A DNA stretch of 64,000 bases from Bacteroidales bacterium (GCA_016936505.1 JAFGXS010000071.1:21025-85024); one strand, 5' to 3'; shown: positions 1 through 9,997, numbered from the stretch's first letter. A program made the numbers and translations. Notes: generated from the sequence alone by a model not told the origin.

Positions 1-2
1 AA

Positions 3-602
3 TGGATGACGGTTGATGAAGTCATGCAGGAAGTTTTGGCTGATTACGATTTTTACCTTAATTCCGGTGGGGGAATAACCATAAGCGGAGGAGAACCATT
101 ATGGAATCTACCTTTTACTCTGGAGCTTCTTAAACGCTGCAAGTTAGTGGGCGTTAATACGTGCGTCGAAACCTCCGGTTTTGTTTCATCCTTGAGGTTC
201 ATTGAAATGTTGCCTTATATTGATGTGTTGCTTTTTGATTATAAAATGACAGGTTCTGCTGAGTATCTTAAATATACTGGTGTGTCAAATGAGGTAATCC
301 TCAATAATCTAGAAATTGCCCATTCTCAAGAAGTATCCATTATACTTCGTTGTCCGGTAATTCCTGGGATCAACGATACCGATCAGCATTTTGAAGGAAT
401 TCTTGCGATCGATCGAAAATTTCCAAACTTAAAGGGTATTGAGCTATTACCCTATCATAGAATGGGCAATAGTAAACGCCTCGGTATTGGCATAGAGGAA
501 ACCTTGGTTAGTCTGGAAACTGTTCCGGTTGAGCTGTCAATCAAATGGATTGAAAGATTGAACGAATTGGGTTGTTCCAAGGTTAAATTGGGTGTGGGTT
601 AG
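3..602 (+). CDS. Glycyl-radical enzyme activating protein (radical SAM), 5' end cut by window edge
   Basis: This is the C-terminal part of a radical SAM activase of the pyruvate-formate-lyase activating enzyme type. Such proteins use S-adenosylmethionine and a 4Fe-4S cluster to place a glycyl radical on a partner enzyme in the cytoplasm. The frame is open to the window edge, so the first ATG at 6 is probably internal. The cysteine cluster motif (CxxxCxxC) would lie upstream and is not visible. What is visible is the SAM-binding GGEP motif near residue 30, the ETSG strand typical of these activases, the LFDYK segment, and the PVIPGIND segment followed by ELLPYHRMG near the C-terminus, which is characteristic of this family. 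The partner glycyl-radical enzyme is not in the window, so the pathway is unknown. It lies 39 bases before a sulfatase gene, but it is not the sulfatase-maturing enzyme, which belongs to a different radical SAM family. Confidence 0.85.
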   Translation, partial: WMTVDEVMQEVLADYDFYLNSGGGITISGGEPLWNLPFTLELLKRCKLVGVNTCVETSGFVSSLRFIEMLPYIDVLLFDYKMTGSAEYLKYTGVSNEVILNNLEIAHSQEVSIILRCPVIPGINDTDQHFEGILAIDRKFPNLKGIELLPYHRMGNSKRLGIGIEETLVSLETVPVELSIKWIERLNELGCSKVKLGVG

Positions 603-641
603 TGCTTTCCTTCTTTATGATGTTTTTAATCTGTCTCTGAT

Positions 642-3344
642 ATGAATAATGAAAATCTGAAAAACAGTTGTCAACGTTTGCTCCCATTCATTTTGGGGAT
701 GACAAGTTCAATATTTTTCTATAGTGCCGAAGCTCAAACTAAGAAAAACCTTTTGTTTATCATCACCGATCAAATGCGGTACGATGCCTTGAGTATTACC
801 GGAAACTCTGTTATAAAAACACCTAATTTGGATCGTTTGGCACAAAGAGGGGCATACTTTAAAAATGCTTATTCACCTTGTGCAGTTAGTGGTCCTGCGC
901 GATCGTGCATGCTTACAGGGTGTCGGGTGGAATCGACAGGGGTTAATTCAAACGCTCAAACATATGATTATCATGATACCCCCGTTATGGAAATGCCAAC
1001 GTTTGATGAAATTTTGGCTCAAAACGGATACCATTGCGAGTACTATGGGAAATGGCACGCCTTGACTTCACATGCGGATGTGTATCAAAATCCAACGAGA
1101 GCCAGCCAAAGTGGTGCCTCTGCATTTGGTGCTGAAGGACAAAGTTATTTTTTCCGGGATTACCTGAGCCAATTGGGAAATATACCCGAGCCTCAGTCCG
1201 GTCAGTTTGTTGAGGGCATTTCCAAGTATCCTTATGTTGCATCTCCTTTGGATCGATATTTTGGAATGACATATCAAGAGCTGATGCAAGCTGGTTTAAA
1301 ACATTCTCAACCAGATCAACATGGAAAACTCTTATTGGAAAGGGAGCATACAATGACTGCCTTTCAAGCCAGGCAAGCTCTTGATGCTTTGGAGCGATTG
1401 AAGGATAAAACATTCAGTCTCACATGCTCTTTTCATTTCCCTCATTCTCCAATGGTTGTACCAGAGCCCTATTTTGGAATGTATCCTGTCGAACAAATGC
1501 AACCGCCCGTAAGCATCAACGATGATATGACCAATTCACCCTACCGGACTTCCAATAGCAGAACTTCTCGAACCGAGTATGCAGATCCCAATAAAATAAA
1601 GTACATGATCTCTGACTATTACGGCATTATTACCGAGATTGATGACTGGGTTGGTAAAATTTTAAATAAGCTGGATGAATTGGGGATAACTGATAATACC
1701 ATGATTATTTTCACCAGTGATCATGGTGAAATGTTAGGGGCTCACGGGATGCGTGAGAAAAATGTGTTTTATGAGGAGTCGGCTCACATTCCTTTATTTA
1801 TCAGCTTGCCGAATGAAATAGAATCTGAAACAACGGTCTGTGGTTATGTTTCTTTGGTTGATTTGTTTCCAACTATTCTTGATTATTTACAAATTCCCGG
1901 TCAAGAATCAGATGGGGTAAGTCTGCGTGGCATGATTCAGGGGACGGATGCAGTACACGGACAATATGTGGTGACGGAATGGGACAGGCCCAATACTCCT
2001 AATCTGATGATCGTGAAAGACGGGTGGAAACTCATGATTCCACAAACCATTCAGTCAACGGTGATAAATGCCTTGTATGATTTGAATACCGACCCTCATG
2101 AGATGAATAATCTCCTGGGCTCTAATCCGAACCGAGCCAATTACCTAGCTAAGGCCGAGGAATTAAGAGCTTCCATTTTGGAATGGTTGGTAAAAAAGAA
2201 TTCCATTCACTATTACAGTGTATCCCAAAGAGATCTGTTGAATGGGGGAAGGCCAACAGGTAATAATGCATCCTTTGTCTCCTTGAGCTTACCGGAGTCC
2301 CAACCTGGCGAAACTGTAACGGTTCAGGTAACGATGAAAAATTCCGGCACCAGCTCCTGGTCGAAAACAGGGCGTTATAAACTGGCCCGCCTATCGGAGA
2401 CGCTTAATCTGCAATGGGGGATATTTCAGGTTGAATTAGATGAAAACGAAATAATTCCTCCCGGTTCATCAAAAACCTTTACATTTAACATGCAGGTTCC
2501 CATTGTCGATGGGATATACAATTATGAATGGCAAATGATCCAGGAAGGAGAAGAATGGTTTGGCTCCAAAACGGCAAAGCAGATCGTCATTGGAACTCCT
2601 GTTCTCTATTTGGATGATTGCGATGGACTGACTGGGTGGAATTCTTCCCAAACGTTGACACTAAATGGAGTGGAGCAAAAGCAAGGTTTGTCTTGTTTGG
2701 AATTTGAAGGCAGCACAACCGATGAATATAAAAAAGCATTCGCAACCTCTTTTAATTCGAAAGTGGATGCTGAAAATGGTGTGCTTCAATTCTGGTATTA
2801 TGTCTCCGATCCTTCTGTTTTATCCAGTAATAACCAGGTTGAGCTAGGAAGTGGGGGAAAGGCCGATGTGAATGAATACTCATGGAAATTGTCCGGACTT
2901 CAAACAGGATGGAACCTTGTCAATTTGCCTTTTAGCGATGCAGCTATAATTGGTTCCCCTAATATACAGTCAATTGATTGGTTTCGTCTTTATAGTAAAA
3001 AGACAGGTGACGTGAAATCGAGAATTGATGCCATTCGGATTTTGGATATAGTTGCAACAGACATGGATAATTGCGAAGTTGCATCCTCCAATAATAAATT
3101 AGTAGTCTATCCCAATCCGGTTAGTGGTAAATGGTTGCATCTTCTGTGGGATGAGCATGATTTTCCTGGAGAAATCGAGGTCAGTATATTTGATGTCACT
3201 GGGAAAAGCGTTTTTATGAAGCGCTATACATACCTTCCCCAACTATTGATTGATGTTAGTTCACTTGATCGTAATGCTCTGTATGTCCTCACCATTAAGG
3301 GAGGTAGAAAGACCGAATCAGTAAAGTTTATGACCAGTATGTAA
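642..3344 (+). CDS. Secreted multidomain sulfatase (S1 family, Ser-type) with Ig-like, carbohydrate-binding-like and T9SS sorting domains
   Basis: This hydrolyses sulfate esters, probably on a polysaccharide outside the cell. The 900 residues begin with a signal peptide ending near residue 32. The sulfatase domain spans about 33-525 and holds the active-site motif S83-G-P-A-R followed by MLTG; S83 would become formylglycine. FIITDQ near 40 and TSDHGEM are metal-binding segments. Then come an NBR1-type Ig-like domain (about 547-652), a jelly-roll domain resembling galactose-binding modules (about 653-806), and a type IX secretion C-terminal sorting domain from about 820, starting with the YPNP turn. 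A usual sulfatase is about 500 residues, so the extra 375 residues are an acquired tail. Its catalytic part is closely similar to the sulfatase at 20604-22214, which lacks the tail. The substrate is not readable from sequence; a sulfated alpha-mannan is inferred from neighbours. Confidence 0.9.
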   Translation: MNNENLKNSCQRLLPFILGMTSSIFFYSAEAQTKKNLLFIITDQMRYDALSITGNSVIKTPNLDRLAQRGAYFKNAYSPCAVSGPARSCMLTGCRVESTGVNSNAQTYDYHDTPVMEMPTFDEILAQNGYHCEYYGKWHALTSHADVYQNPTRASQSGASAFGAEGQSYFFRDYLSQLGNIPEPQSGQFVEGISKYPYVASPLDRYFGMTYQELMQAGLKHSQPDQHGKLLLEREHTMTAFQARQALDALERLKDKTFSLTCSFHFPHSPMVVPEPYFGMYPVEQMQPPVSINDDMTNSPYRTSNSRTSRTEYADPNKIKYMISDYYGIITEIDDWVGKILNKLDELGITDNTMIIFTSDHGEMLGAHGMREKNVFYEESAHIPLFISLPNEIESETTVCGYVSLVDLFPTILDYLQIPGQESDGVSLRGMIQGTDAVHGQYVVTEWDRPNTPNLMIVKDGWKLMIPQTIQSTVINALYDLNTDPHEMNNLLGSNPNRANYLAKAEELRASILEWLVKKNSIHYYSVSQRDLLNGGRPTGNNASFVSLSLPESQPGETVTVQVTMKNSGTSSWSKTGRYKLARLSETLNLQWGIFQVELDENEIIPPGSSKTFTFNMQVPIVDGIYNYEWQMIQEGEEWFGSKTAKQIVIGTPVLYLDDCDGLTGWNSSQTLTLNGVEQKQGLSCLEFEGSTTDEYKKAFATSFNSKVDAENGVLQFWYYVSDPSVLSSNNQVELGSGGKADVNEYSWKLSGLQTGWNLVNLPFSDAAIIGSPNIQSIDWFRLYSKKTGDVKSRIDAIRILDIVATDMDNCEVASSNNKLVVYPNPVSGKWLHLLWDEHDFPGEIEVSIFDVTGKSVFMKRYTYLPQLLIDVSSLDRNALYVLTIKGGRKTESVKFMTSM

Positions 3345-3886
3345 CTCTTCTTTATTAAAGCTTTGATGATTATTTTATGCAATTGTGGAATGCTTCAAAT
3401 AAAGATAATGGTTTATGAACGCGTTCCGTAAATGCATCTGTTGAAGATTTCCCGTTAAGGTCTGGTCTGTGTTTGGGTGATTTATTAGGATAGTCTTAAA
3501 ACGTCAGGAAATTATAGCGATTCATTAAATTCGCCTTCCTTGTATTGTGATCCAATGACTGATTTTACCATCGATTTTATAGACATCCTTCTGACCTTCG
3601 ATTGGTGAAAATCATTTAGCGGGTTTGTACACAAACAAAGATCTGCATGTTCTGAAAAAAAAGTGATTCTTTATTGAGTAGTAAATCAGCTAAATAGGGG
3701 CTTGTTCTACCTGGGGTGAATCGTTAATTAATGTTTTTAAGCGTGCATTAATGCTTTTTTAAGCATTGAACGATACATTTGATTCCATGAAAACAATCAA
3801 CGTAAATATGAGTCTATGATTAATCAAAAAGAAAAGATGAAGAATCAAAATGGTGTGAAAAAATGTTTATCCAAATTTAAATCGTT
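3345..3886. other. Intergenic region before the first SusC
   Basis: No convincing gene was found in any frame. The region separates the sulfatase from the SusC operon and probably carries that operon's promoter. It holds two similar AT-rich half repeats at about 3730-3767, the second of which is a perfect 7-bp inverted repeat around TTTT (3750-3767), and a candidate Bacteroidota -7 box shortly after. No clear terminator follows the sulfatase. Confidence 0.5.
3774..3781 (+). promoter_or_regulatory. Candidate Bacteroidota -7 promoter box for the first SusC operon
   Basis: TACATTTG matches the TAnnTTTG consensus of the Bacteroidota primary sigma factor. It lies about 105 bases before the SusC start and directly after the 3750-3767 inverted repeat. 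No clear TTG -33 element stands at the expected distance, so the promoter may need an activator or the match may be chance. Confidence 0.3.
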
Positions 3887-6800
3887 ATGAGAAAATTTAA
3901 ACTTTTGTTATTCCTGTTTCTGATACCGTTGACACTTGTAGCCCAAGAGCGATTAATAAGTGGAACAGTTGTGGATGAAAAAGGAGAAATCCTTCCTGGG
4001 GTTAATGTGATTGTAAAGGGCACAACAAATGGAGCCATCACGAATATGGAAGGGGTCTATCAGATTAAGATTTCTGATGCAGAAAACCAAACATTGGTTT
4101 TTCGGTTTATTGGGTATGAGAGCCGGGAGATTAAAATTGGCAGCAATAGTCAAATCAATGTAGCCCTAAATGCTGAAGCAATTGGGCTTAATGAAGTGGT
4201 TGCGGTAGGGTATGGGACACAGAAGAAAGCTACTTTAACCGGCGCCATTTCATCAATAAAGAGTGAAGAACTAATAGCAACTAAAGGTCAGAATGTGCAA
4301 AATATGCTGACGGGTCGGTTGCCTGGGGTACGTGTGGTTCAAAAAACTTCTGAGCCGGGGGATTTCTCCAATCAGTTCGATATTCGTGGCTTTGGTTCGC
4401 CACTTGTTGTGATAGATGGGGTGCCTCGAACAGATTTTGTACGTATGGATCCGAATGAAGTGGAAAGTATTTCGGTGTTGAAAGATGCATCTGCTGCTGT
4501 TTATGGAGTTAGAGCTGCCAATGGTGTCGTATTGATAACCACAAAAAAAGGAGATAAGGGTGCACCAAAGTTGAGTTATTCAATGTATTATGGTGTACAG
4601 TATCCTGCTGAAATTTTAAAACCGGTTGGTGCCATTGATCGCATGACCTTGATGAATGAAAAGTCTATGCGAAGCCTAAACAACCCTGTGTTGACCTACT
4701 CAGAGGAAGAGTTCGAGAAGTATAGAAACGGAACTTTGACCAGTACCGATTGGTATGATGCTGTTATGCGAAATTATGCCCCCCAACAGCAACACAATTT
4801 AAATATGACAGGTGGTTCAGAAAGAGTAACTTATTTTGTGAATTTAGGTTATTCCGATCAAGGAGGCTTTTGGAAAAGTAATGATCTGAATTATAGCCGT
4901 TTTAATTTGCGGTCTAATATAGAAGCAAAAGTCACCGATCGATTAACCTTTTCATTAAAACTGAATGGAATAATGGATAACCGAGAAGGCGCAGAGGCTG
5001 ATTCTTGGCAAGTATTCAAAACCCTTTGGCGCTCAGTTCCCAATGAACCGGTTTATGCTAATGGGAATTCTGATTATTTGCAGAAACCTAGTGCTGATAT
5101 TGACAATCCCTTGGCGATGACCGATGCTTCCATTTCTGGATATAAAGAGCAGAAAAACAAAATTTTTCAATCCACCATGGAACTATCTTATGATATCCCT
5201 GGTGTTAAAGGGCTGGCTGCAAAAGGCTTGTTCAGTTACGATGCACGAATGAGTGATAACAGTACTTACAATAGAATGTATAGTGAGTATAATTATGATT
5301 CCGCAACAGACTCTTATTCAGAAGTAAAGAAAAATGCTCCAACTTCGCTGGATCGTTATTACGGGATTAATGAGAAGATCTTATACCAGATGTCTCTAAA
5401 TTACAAAAAGGTAATTGCTGAAAATCATAATTTGGATGCCTTGGTGCTATTTGAAGCAGCTCACTCTACAGGTGATAATATCCATGCAAAAAGGGAGTTT
5501 TCTCTAGATTTTCCTTATCTTTTTGCAGGTAATGCATTGAACCAACTTGGAACAGCCAATCCAGATGGAATTTTCGAATATGCCTCTAATGGTTTTGTGG
5601 GTAAGCTGAATTATGATTTTAGAGGGAAATATTTGATGGAATTCAGTTTTAGGTACGATGGTTCTTCTAAATTTGAGAAAGATAACCAATGGGGATTTTT
5701 CCCTGGTGGATCTATAGGATGGCGTCTATCCGAGGAGGGCTTTATTAAAAATAATTTTAGCTTTATTCAGAACTTAAAACTTAGGGCTTCTTATGGTGAA
5801 ATGGGCGATGATGGTGCACTTGCTTACCAGTTCCTCTCTGGATATGATTATCCTGCCTCGGGGTATAAGCAGGGTCAATATCCCACAGGTTACGTTTTTG
5901 ATGGTGTCTTTACCAATTCATTGGGATTTAGAGCCGCTGCCAATCCTTATATAACTTGGTTTACGGTTAGGACACTGAATGTTGGTGTTGATGGTGATTT
6001 GTGGAATGGAAAGTTAGGATTCACCATGGATTACTTCGAACGGGAGCGAGAGGGATTGCTGGCCAATCGACTTGTTTCATTACCTGGTACTGTTGGGACA
6101 CAGATGCCACAAGAAAATATCAACAGCGATTTTACCAATGGTTTTGAGGTGGAGCTAAGGCATCGCTCTAAGATCAATGAGTTTCGATACAATGTATCAG
6201 GACAATTTTCAATAACCAGACCAAAGAATCTTTACCGAGAGCAAGCACCCTTTGGGAATTCTTACCAGAACTGGAGGAGCAATCAAAACGACCGTTATAA
6301 AAATATCTGGTTTGGTTATGGTGATGGTGGACGTTATATCTCCTATGATGATATTGCCAACTCTAATGTATTCACGTCCAATGCTACTTTGCCAGGTGAT
6401 TACAAGTACAAGGATTGGAATAATGATGGTGTTATCGATGATAATGATAAGCATCCAATTGCCAATAAGGAAATTCCATTAGTTAATTTTGGTCTCAACT
6501 TTTCTGCTGAATATAAGGGGTTTGATTTGTCGATGCTTTTTCAGGGAGCTGCTATGTCGTATGTCGTCATGTCTTCTGCATTAAGGCAACCCCTGCTGTG
6601 GGATGGCAATGCGTTGGAAATGTTTATGGATCGCTGGCATCCGGTTGATCCAACAATGGATCCTTTCGATCCTAACAATGAATGGGTGTCAGGAGAATAC
6701 TCTTATGGGGCAACAACATCTGAAGATGATTCTCAATATGCCATTCAGCGGGGAACTTATGTGAGATTGAAAAACATTGAACTGGGTTATACCTTGCCTA

Positions 6801-6973
6801 AAAGCATGCTTAGGAGAATGAAAGTGGACAATGTTCGGTTTTTTGTTAATGGATATAATCTGTTGACATTTAGTGGAGTTGAAGGGGTTGATCCAGAAAA
6901 GCCCGATGATTTATATGGCTATATGTATCCACTGAACAAGACCGTTAATGTTGGAGCTAAAATCTCATTTTAA
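3887..6973 (+). CDS. SusC/RagA-type TonB-dependent outer-membrane transporter (set 1)
   Basis: This is an outer-membrane beta-barrel that imports oligosaccharides using TonB energy, working with the SusD lipoprotein encoded next. The 1028-residue protein has a signal peptide ending near VAQE, then the N-terminal carboxypeptidase-regulatory-like domain (about 22-100) with the LPGVNVIVKGTTNG signature, then the SusC hallmark EVVAVGYGTQKK. The plug domain (about 115-225) contains LTGRLPGVRV and the VLKDASAAVYGVRAANGV segment, and a long barrel follows, ending in aromatic-rich F. Length and order are standard. SusD begins 20 bases after its stop, so the two are co-transcribed. Set 2 at 27041-30157 is a clear homologue but not a near-identical copy. 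The imported glycan is inferred to be a sulfated mannose-rich oligosaccharide. Confidence 0.97.
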   Translation: MRKFKLLLFLFLIPLTLVAQERLISGTVVDEKGEILPGVNVIVKGTTNGAITNMEGVYQIKISDAENQTLVFRFIGYESREIKIGSNSQINVALNAEAIGLNEVVAVGYGTQKKATLTGAISSIKSEELIATKGQNVQNMLTGRLPGVRVVQKTSEPGDFSNQFDIRGFGSPLVVIDGVPRTDFVRMDPNEVESISVLKDASAAVYGVRAANGVVLITTKKGDKGAPKLSYSMYYGVQYPAEILKPVGAIDRMTLMNEKSMRSLNNPVLTYSEEEFEKYRNGTLTSTDWYDAVMRNYAPQQQHNLNMTGGSERVTYFVNLGYSDQGGFWKSNDLNYSRFNLRSNIEAKVTDRLTFSLKLNGIMDNREGAEADSWQVFKTLWRSVPNEPVYANGNSDYLQKPSADIDNPLAMTDASISGYKEQKNKIFQSTMELSYDIPGVKGLAAKGLFSYDARMSDNSTYNRMYSEYNYDSATDSYSEVKKNAPTSLDRYYGINEKILYQMSLNYKKVIAENHNLDALVLFEAAHSTGDNIHAKREFSLDFPYLFAGNALNQLGTANPDGIFEYASNGFVGKLNYDFRGKYLMEFSFRYDGSSKFEKDNQWGFFPGGSIGWRLSEEGFIKNNFSFIQNLKLRASYGEMGDDGALAYQFLSGYDYPASGYKQGQYPTGYVFDGVFTNSLGFRAAANPYITWFTVRTLNVGVDGDLWNGKLGFTMDYFEREREGLLANRLVSLPGTVGTQMPQENINSDFTNGFEVELRHRSKINEFRYNVSGQFSITRPKNLYREQAPFGNSYQNWRSNQNDRYKNIWFGYGDGGRYISYDDIANSNVFTSNATLPGDYKYKDWNNDGVIDDNDKHPIANKEIPLVNFGLNFSAEYKGFDLSMLFQGAAMSYVVMSSALRQPLLWDGNALEMFMDRWHPVDPTMDPFDPNNEWVSGEYSYGATTSEDDSQYAIQRGTYVRLKNIELGYTLPKSMLRRMKVDNVRFFVNGYNLLTFSGVEGVDPEKPDDLYGYMYPLNKTVNVGAKISF

Positions 6974-6993
6974 ACAGATAAATAGTGTAAAAA

Positions 6994-9012
6994 ATGAAAA
7001 ATACTTTTTATTTAATTGGTTTGGTTTTGCTGTGGTTCTGCCCAGCATGTCAGGATATGGATATCATGCCACCAAACATTGTTACCGATGAAGCTATTTA
7101 CAATGAAGGCGGTATTGAAGCTTATATGGCCGGCTTGTACTCAAAATTGCCCATGGAGGACTTTAATCGTACCAAAGGCGGAAATTATGATGGTTTCTTT
7201 AGTTGGAACAGTGGTGTTTGGGATCAAGTAAGTACCGGTGAAACAGGAAACCGTAGCAATACTGGGATTTATCACGTTACTGATGGTTATTGGAAAGAAG
7301 GTTATCAGATTATCCGTAATGCCAACCACCTCATTAAGAATCTACCGGCCTATGTGGATCAGATGGAAAAAGCCGATGAATGGATTGCAGAGGCTAAATT
7401 TATAAGAGCATATACCTATTTCCACTTGGTGAAGTGTTACGGAGGAGTGCCCATCATTGAAGAACCTCAAACATTAGAAGGCGATGAGAGTTCATTGTGG
7501 GTCGCTCGGAGTAGTCATCAGGAATGCTTTGATTTTATCCTTCGAGATCTCGATGATGCCATTACTAGCATGCCCACAAAGAGTGTCAAGGGGCGTGCCA
7601 ATAAATATGTGGCAGCGGCTTTTAAATCGAGAGTGGCTTTATTTGCCGGTTCCTATGCTCGCTATGGTCAGACCTATAATTATGTAGTAAATGATGTGCT
7701 GTTATGCGGGCTTCCGGCAGAGAGTGCCAATGGTTATTTTCAACAAGCATGGGATGCAGCTAAATTGGTAGGGGAAGGTGAATACGAATTATATCAGGGA
7801 AATAGTGATAAGGCTGAAAATTTTGCTGAGGTATTTGAAAAGGCTGATGTTTCGAAAGAAAGCATTTTTATTCGCCAATATGATTTCCTTAACTATGTGC
7901 ACAGTTTTGATGCCATTTATTGTCCTCCTCGTATGACCACTACTTATGGCGATCGTTATAATCCAACTGCAGACTGGGTGGAGTTGTTCGATGGGTTACC
8001 TATTGATCCGGCTACTGGTAAGCTTACCCCAACCGATGCTTCAGGTAATTATTTGGTCTTTGATGGCGCTGACGGGTTGTTCCGTAATGCCGAACCACGA
8101 CTAAAAGGATCCATCTTATTGCCCGGGCATACATACAAAGGAGTCGAGCTGGATATCCGAAGGGGGATTATTAAAGAGAATATTGACCCGTCAACACCGA
8201 TTCAAAAATTTGTCAAGGACGACTATTTTTCAACCTCAGCTTATGGCGGCTGGTTTAATGCCAATGTTGTGAGCACTACCGAAAATGTCAATACTCAAAC
8301 ACCTTATGTGACATCGTCTGGGTTGAAATTGAATAAAATAGGCATGGATGGTCCCAAATTATCCACCAATAACACCATCACAGGACTTCATGGTCGAAAA
8401 TGGTTGAGCATGTCCTTGTCGGTGGCCGAAACCAAATTGCACTCCTCGTTCCAAACATGGATTGATATTCGTTATGCGGAGGTGCTGTTAAACCGGGCAG
8501 AGGCAGCATTAGAGCTGGCGCAGAATGGGGTTAATACCTATCAGGGTGTGGATATGCAAACCGATGCCTTTGAAATGATGAATATGGTTCGCAGCCGCGC
8601 TGGTGCCACCTTACTTTCTTCACCGGCCGATCTTTCAACTGTAGAGGCTAATATTAGAGGTGGTGGTCCGGGTGGTTTTGTTCAAGCACCCAATAGAGGA
8701 CTTCAGTTGATTCGGGTTGAGCGGTATAAGGAGTTGGCTTTCGAGCACAAAATATACTGGGATCTTATCAGGTGGTTCACATTTGATACCCAAATAAACA
8801 GTTACCGACGGCGCATGATCAATCCCTTCCTGTTTGCTAAAGGAGCTACAGTCAATCCGGCTGGAAATCCTGATGGACAGTATATTTATGATGTGCGGGT
8901 ATCTGAGAAAGGAAACAACTCTTTGACCTTCCAAACCAAGTATTATTACCAAGCAATACCTGGGGCTGAATTAAAAGTTAATCCCCTACTGGTACAGAAC
9001 AATCAACATTAA
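6994..9012 (+). CDS. SusD/RagB family glycan-binding lipoprotein (set 1)
   Basis: This is a surface lipoprotein that forms the lid of the SusC transporter and captures glycan. The N-terminus has a hydrophobic stretch ending at a Cys (FCPAC), the signal peptidase II site. Family features seen are the TPR-like helical core (AEAKFIRAYTYFHLVKCYGGVPI near residues 130-150) and the closing C-terminal region with RVERYKELAFEHKIYWDLIRW, typical of SusD. At 672 residues it is longer than the usual 500-600. The extra length is in the middle and could shape the binding face. It sits between SusC (20 bases upstream) and a DUF3823 lipoprotein (4 bases downstream). Confidence 0.96.
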   Translation: MKNTFYLIGLVLLWFCPACQDMDIMPPNIVTDEAIYNEGGIEAYMAGLYSKLPMEDFNRTKGGNYDGFFSWNSGVWDQVSTGETGNRSNTGIYHVTDGYWKEGYQIIRNANHLIKNLPAYVDQMEKADEWIAEAKFIRAYTYFHLVKCYGGVPIIEEPQTLEGDESSLWVARSSHQECFDFILRDLDDAITSMPTKSVKGRANKYVAAAFKSRVALFAGSYARYGQTYNYVVNDVLLCGLPAESANGYFQQAWDAAKLVGEGEYELYQGNSDKAENFAEVFEKADVSKESIFIRQYDFLNYVHSFDAIYCPPRMTTTYGDRYNPTADWVELFDGLPIDPATGKLTPTDASGNYLVFDGADGLFRNAEPRLKGSILLPGHTYKGVELDIRRGIIKENIDPSTPIQKFVKDDYFSTSAYGGWFNANVVSTTENVNTQTPYVTSSGLKLNKIGMDGPKLSTNNTITGLHGRKWLSMSLSVAETKLHSSFQTWIDIRYAEVLLNRAEAALELAQNGVNTYQGVDMQTDAFEMMNMVRSRAGATLLSSPADLSTVEANIRGGGPGGFVQAPNRGLQLIRVERYKELAFEHKIYWDLIRWFTFDTQINSYRRRMINPFLFAKGATVNPAGNPDGQYIYDVRVSEKGNNSLTFQTKYYYQAIPGAELKVNPLLVQNNQH

Positions 9013-9016
9013 TTTT

Positions 9017-9772
9017 ATGACCATGAAAAATATTAGTTTAATATATCTTTTGTTGCTCACGTTGCTTTCCTTCTCTTCTTGTGAATTAGATAATTATGAT
9101 GGGCCAAATGCTGCGCTTTCGGGGCAAATTCTTGATCATAATGGGAATCGTGTGCAAACCTTGCAGGGAGGTGCTGATATGCGTCTTAAACTGGAGGAAC
9201 TGAGTTGGGCCAAAGGCGACACTACTGTTGCCATCATTCCAACTTACCTAAATGTGAAGCAAGACGGCACTTATATGAATGACAAGCTTTTTGCCGGTGA
9301 ATACCGCATAACTCCCATCGAAGGAGCTTTTTATCCATATGATGAAGAGGGCGAACTGGTGACCATCAAAGGACGCGCAACCATGGACTTTATTGTTACA
9401 CCATATTTAAATGTGGAATGGGTTACCGAGCCTTATTTGGATGAAAATGCATATATACGTGCGGCGATACGTTTTACACGTAATGCAAAGGATGATGTAG
9501 CTATGCCTGATTTGAACAATTGTCAATTGTTCATCGCAAGAACCAAATATTGTGGAAGTAACAATTATGACAATCAATTGGTGGCAGCCCCTTGGACAAT
9601 CACAAACACTCAAGAGGGTACAACCATTGAGTTGATTACGAGCCGGGCTGTAAAATATGTTGGAACAACCTATTATGTTCGTGCTGGGGTTAGTTGCAAG
9701 GATGCCTATAAAAAATATAACTACACCGACATTAAAACAGTTCATGTTGCCCATGATGTAGTGCTTCCATGA
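9017..9772 (+). CDS. DUF3823 lipoprotein, SusE-position accessory protein (set 1)
   Basis: This lipoprotein has its lipidation Cys in SFSSC near residue 22. The rest is beta-rich, with two predicted Ig-like or prealbumin-like sandwiches: an N-terminal one with ALSGQILDHNGN and MNDKLFAGEYRI, and a C-terminal one ending with TYYVRAGV and YNYTDIKTVHV. This is the DUF3823 pattern. DUF3823 proteins follow SusD genes and probably help bind glycan at the cell surface; no enzymatic residue is apparent. It starts 4 bases after SusD and is the last gene before a strong terminator at 9849. A homologue with the same order of segments lies at 24383-25117. The exact role is unknown. Confidence 0.88.
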   Translation: MTMKNISLIYLLLLTLLSFSSCELDNYDGPNAALSGQILDHNGNRVQTLQGGADMRLKLEELSWAKGDTTVAIIPTYLNVKQDGTYMNDKLFAGEYRITPIEGAFYPYDEEGELVTIKGRATMDFIVTPYLNVEWVTEPYLDENAYIRAAIRFTRNAKDDVAMPDLNNCQLFIARTKYCGSNNYDNQLVAAPWTITNTQEGTTIELITSRAVKYVGTTYYVRAGVSCKDAYKKYNYTDIKTVHVAHDVVLP

Positions 9773-9848
9773 TTTTTTGCTTATATGATCCGTTGCTCAC
9801 ATGGATCTTAAGCTTTTCTAGTTGAAAGTAGTTTTGGTTTGTATTGAG

Positions 9849-9904
9849 GAAGAGGTTGTCTGGAATATGACTTCAAGTTGTTTGGACAACCTCTTCTTTT
9901 TCTT
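9849..9904 (+). terminator. Intrinsic terminator after the first SusCD-DUF3823 operon
   Basis: There is a perfect 12-bp stem (9849-9860 with 9885-9896, GAAGAGGTTGTC and its complement) with a 24-base loop, followed by a T-rich stretch. It separates the uptake genes from the enzyme genes downstream, which may therefore be transcribed less or from their own promoter. Confidence 0.85.
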
Positions 9905-9997
9905 TATAATTATTTTTTTGACTCTATTTCGTCGGTTGATTGTTGTTTGGAGGTAAGTTTTACTGATAGTTTTGGGGAATGCCTTAAAAAATTGAAA

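Noticed and set aside
3..602. Radical SAM gene at the left edge as the sulfatase-maturing enzyme
   Set aside because: Its segments match glycyl-radical activases (GGEP, ETSG, PGIND, LLPYHRMG). The SPASM-type cysteine-rich C-terminus of anSME is absent.
9878..9997. Forty extra N-terminal codons of the GH2 gene
   Set aside because: They overlap the terminator hairpin, and the proper signal peptide starts at 9998.
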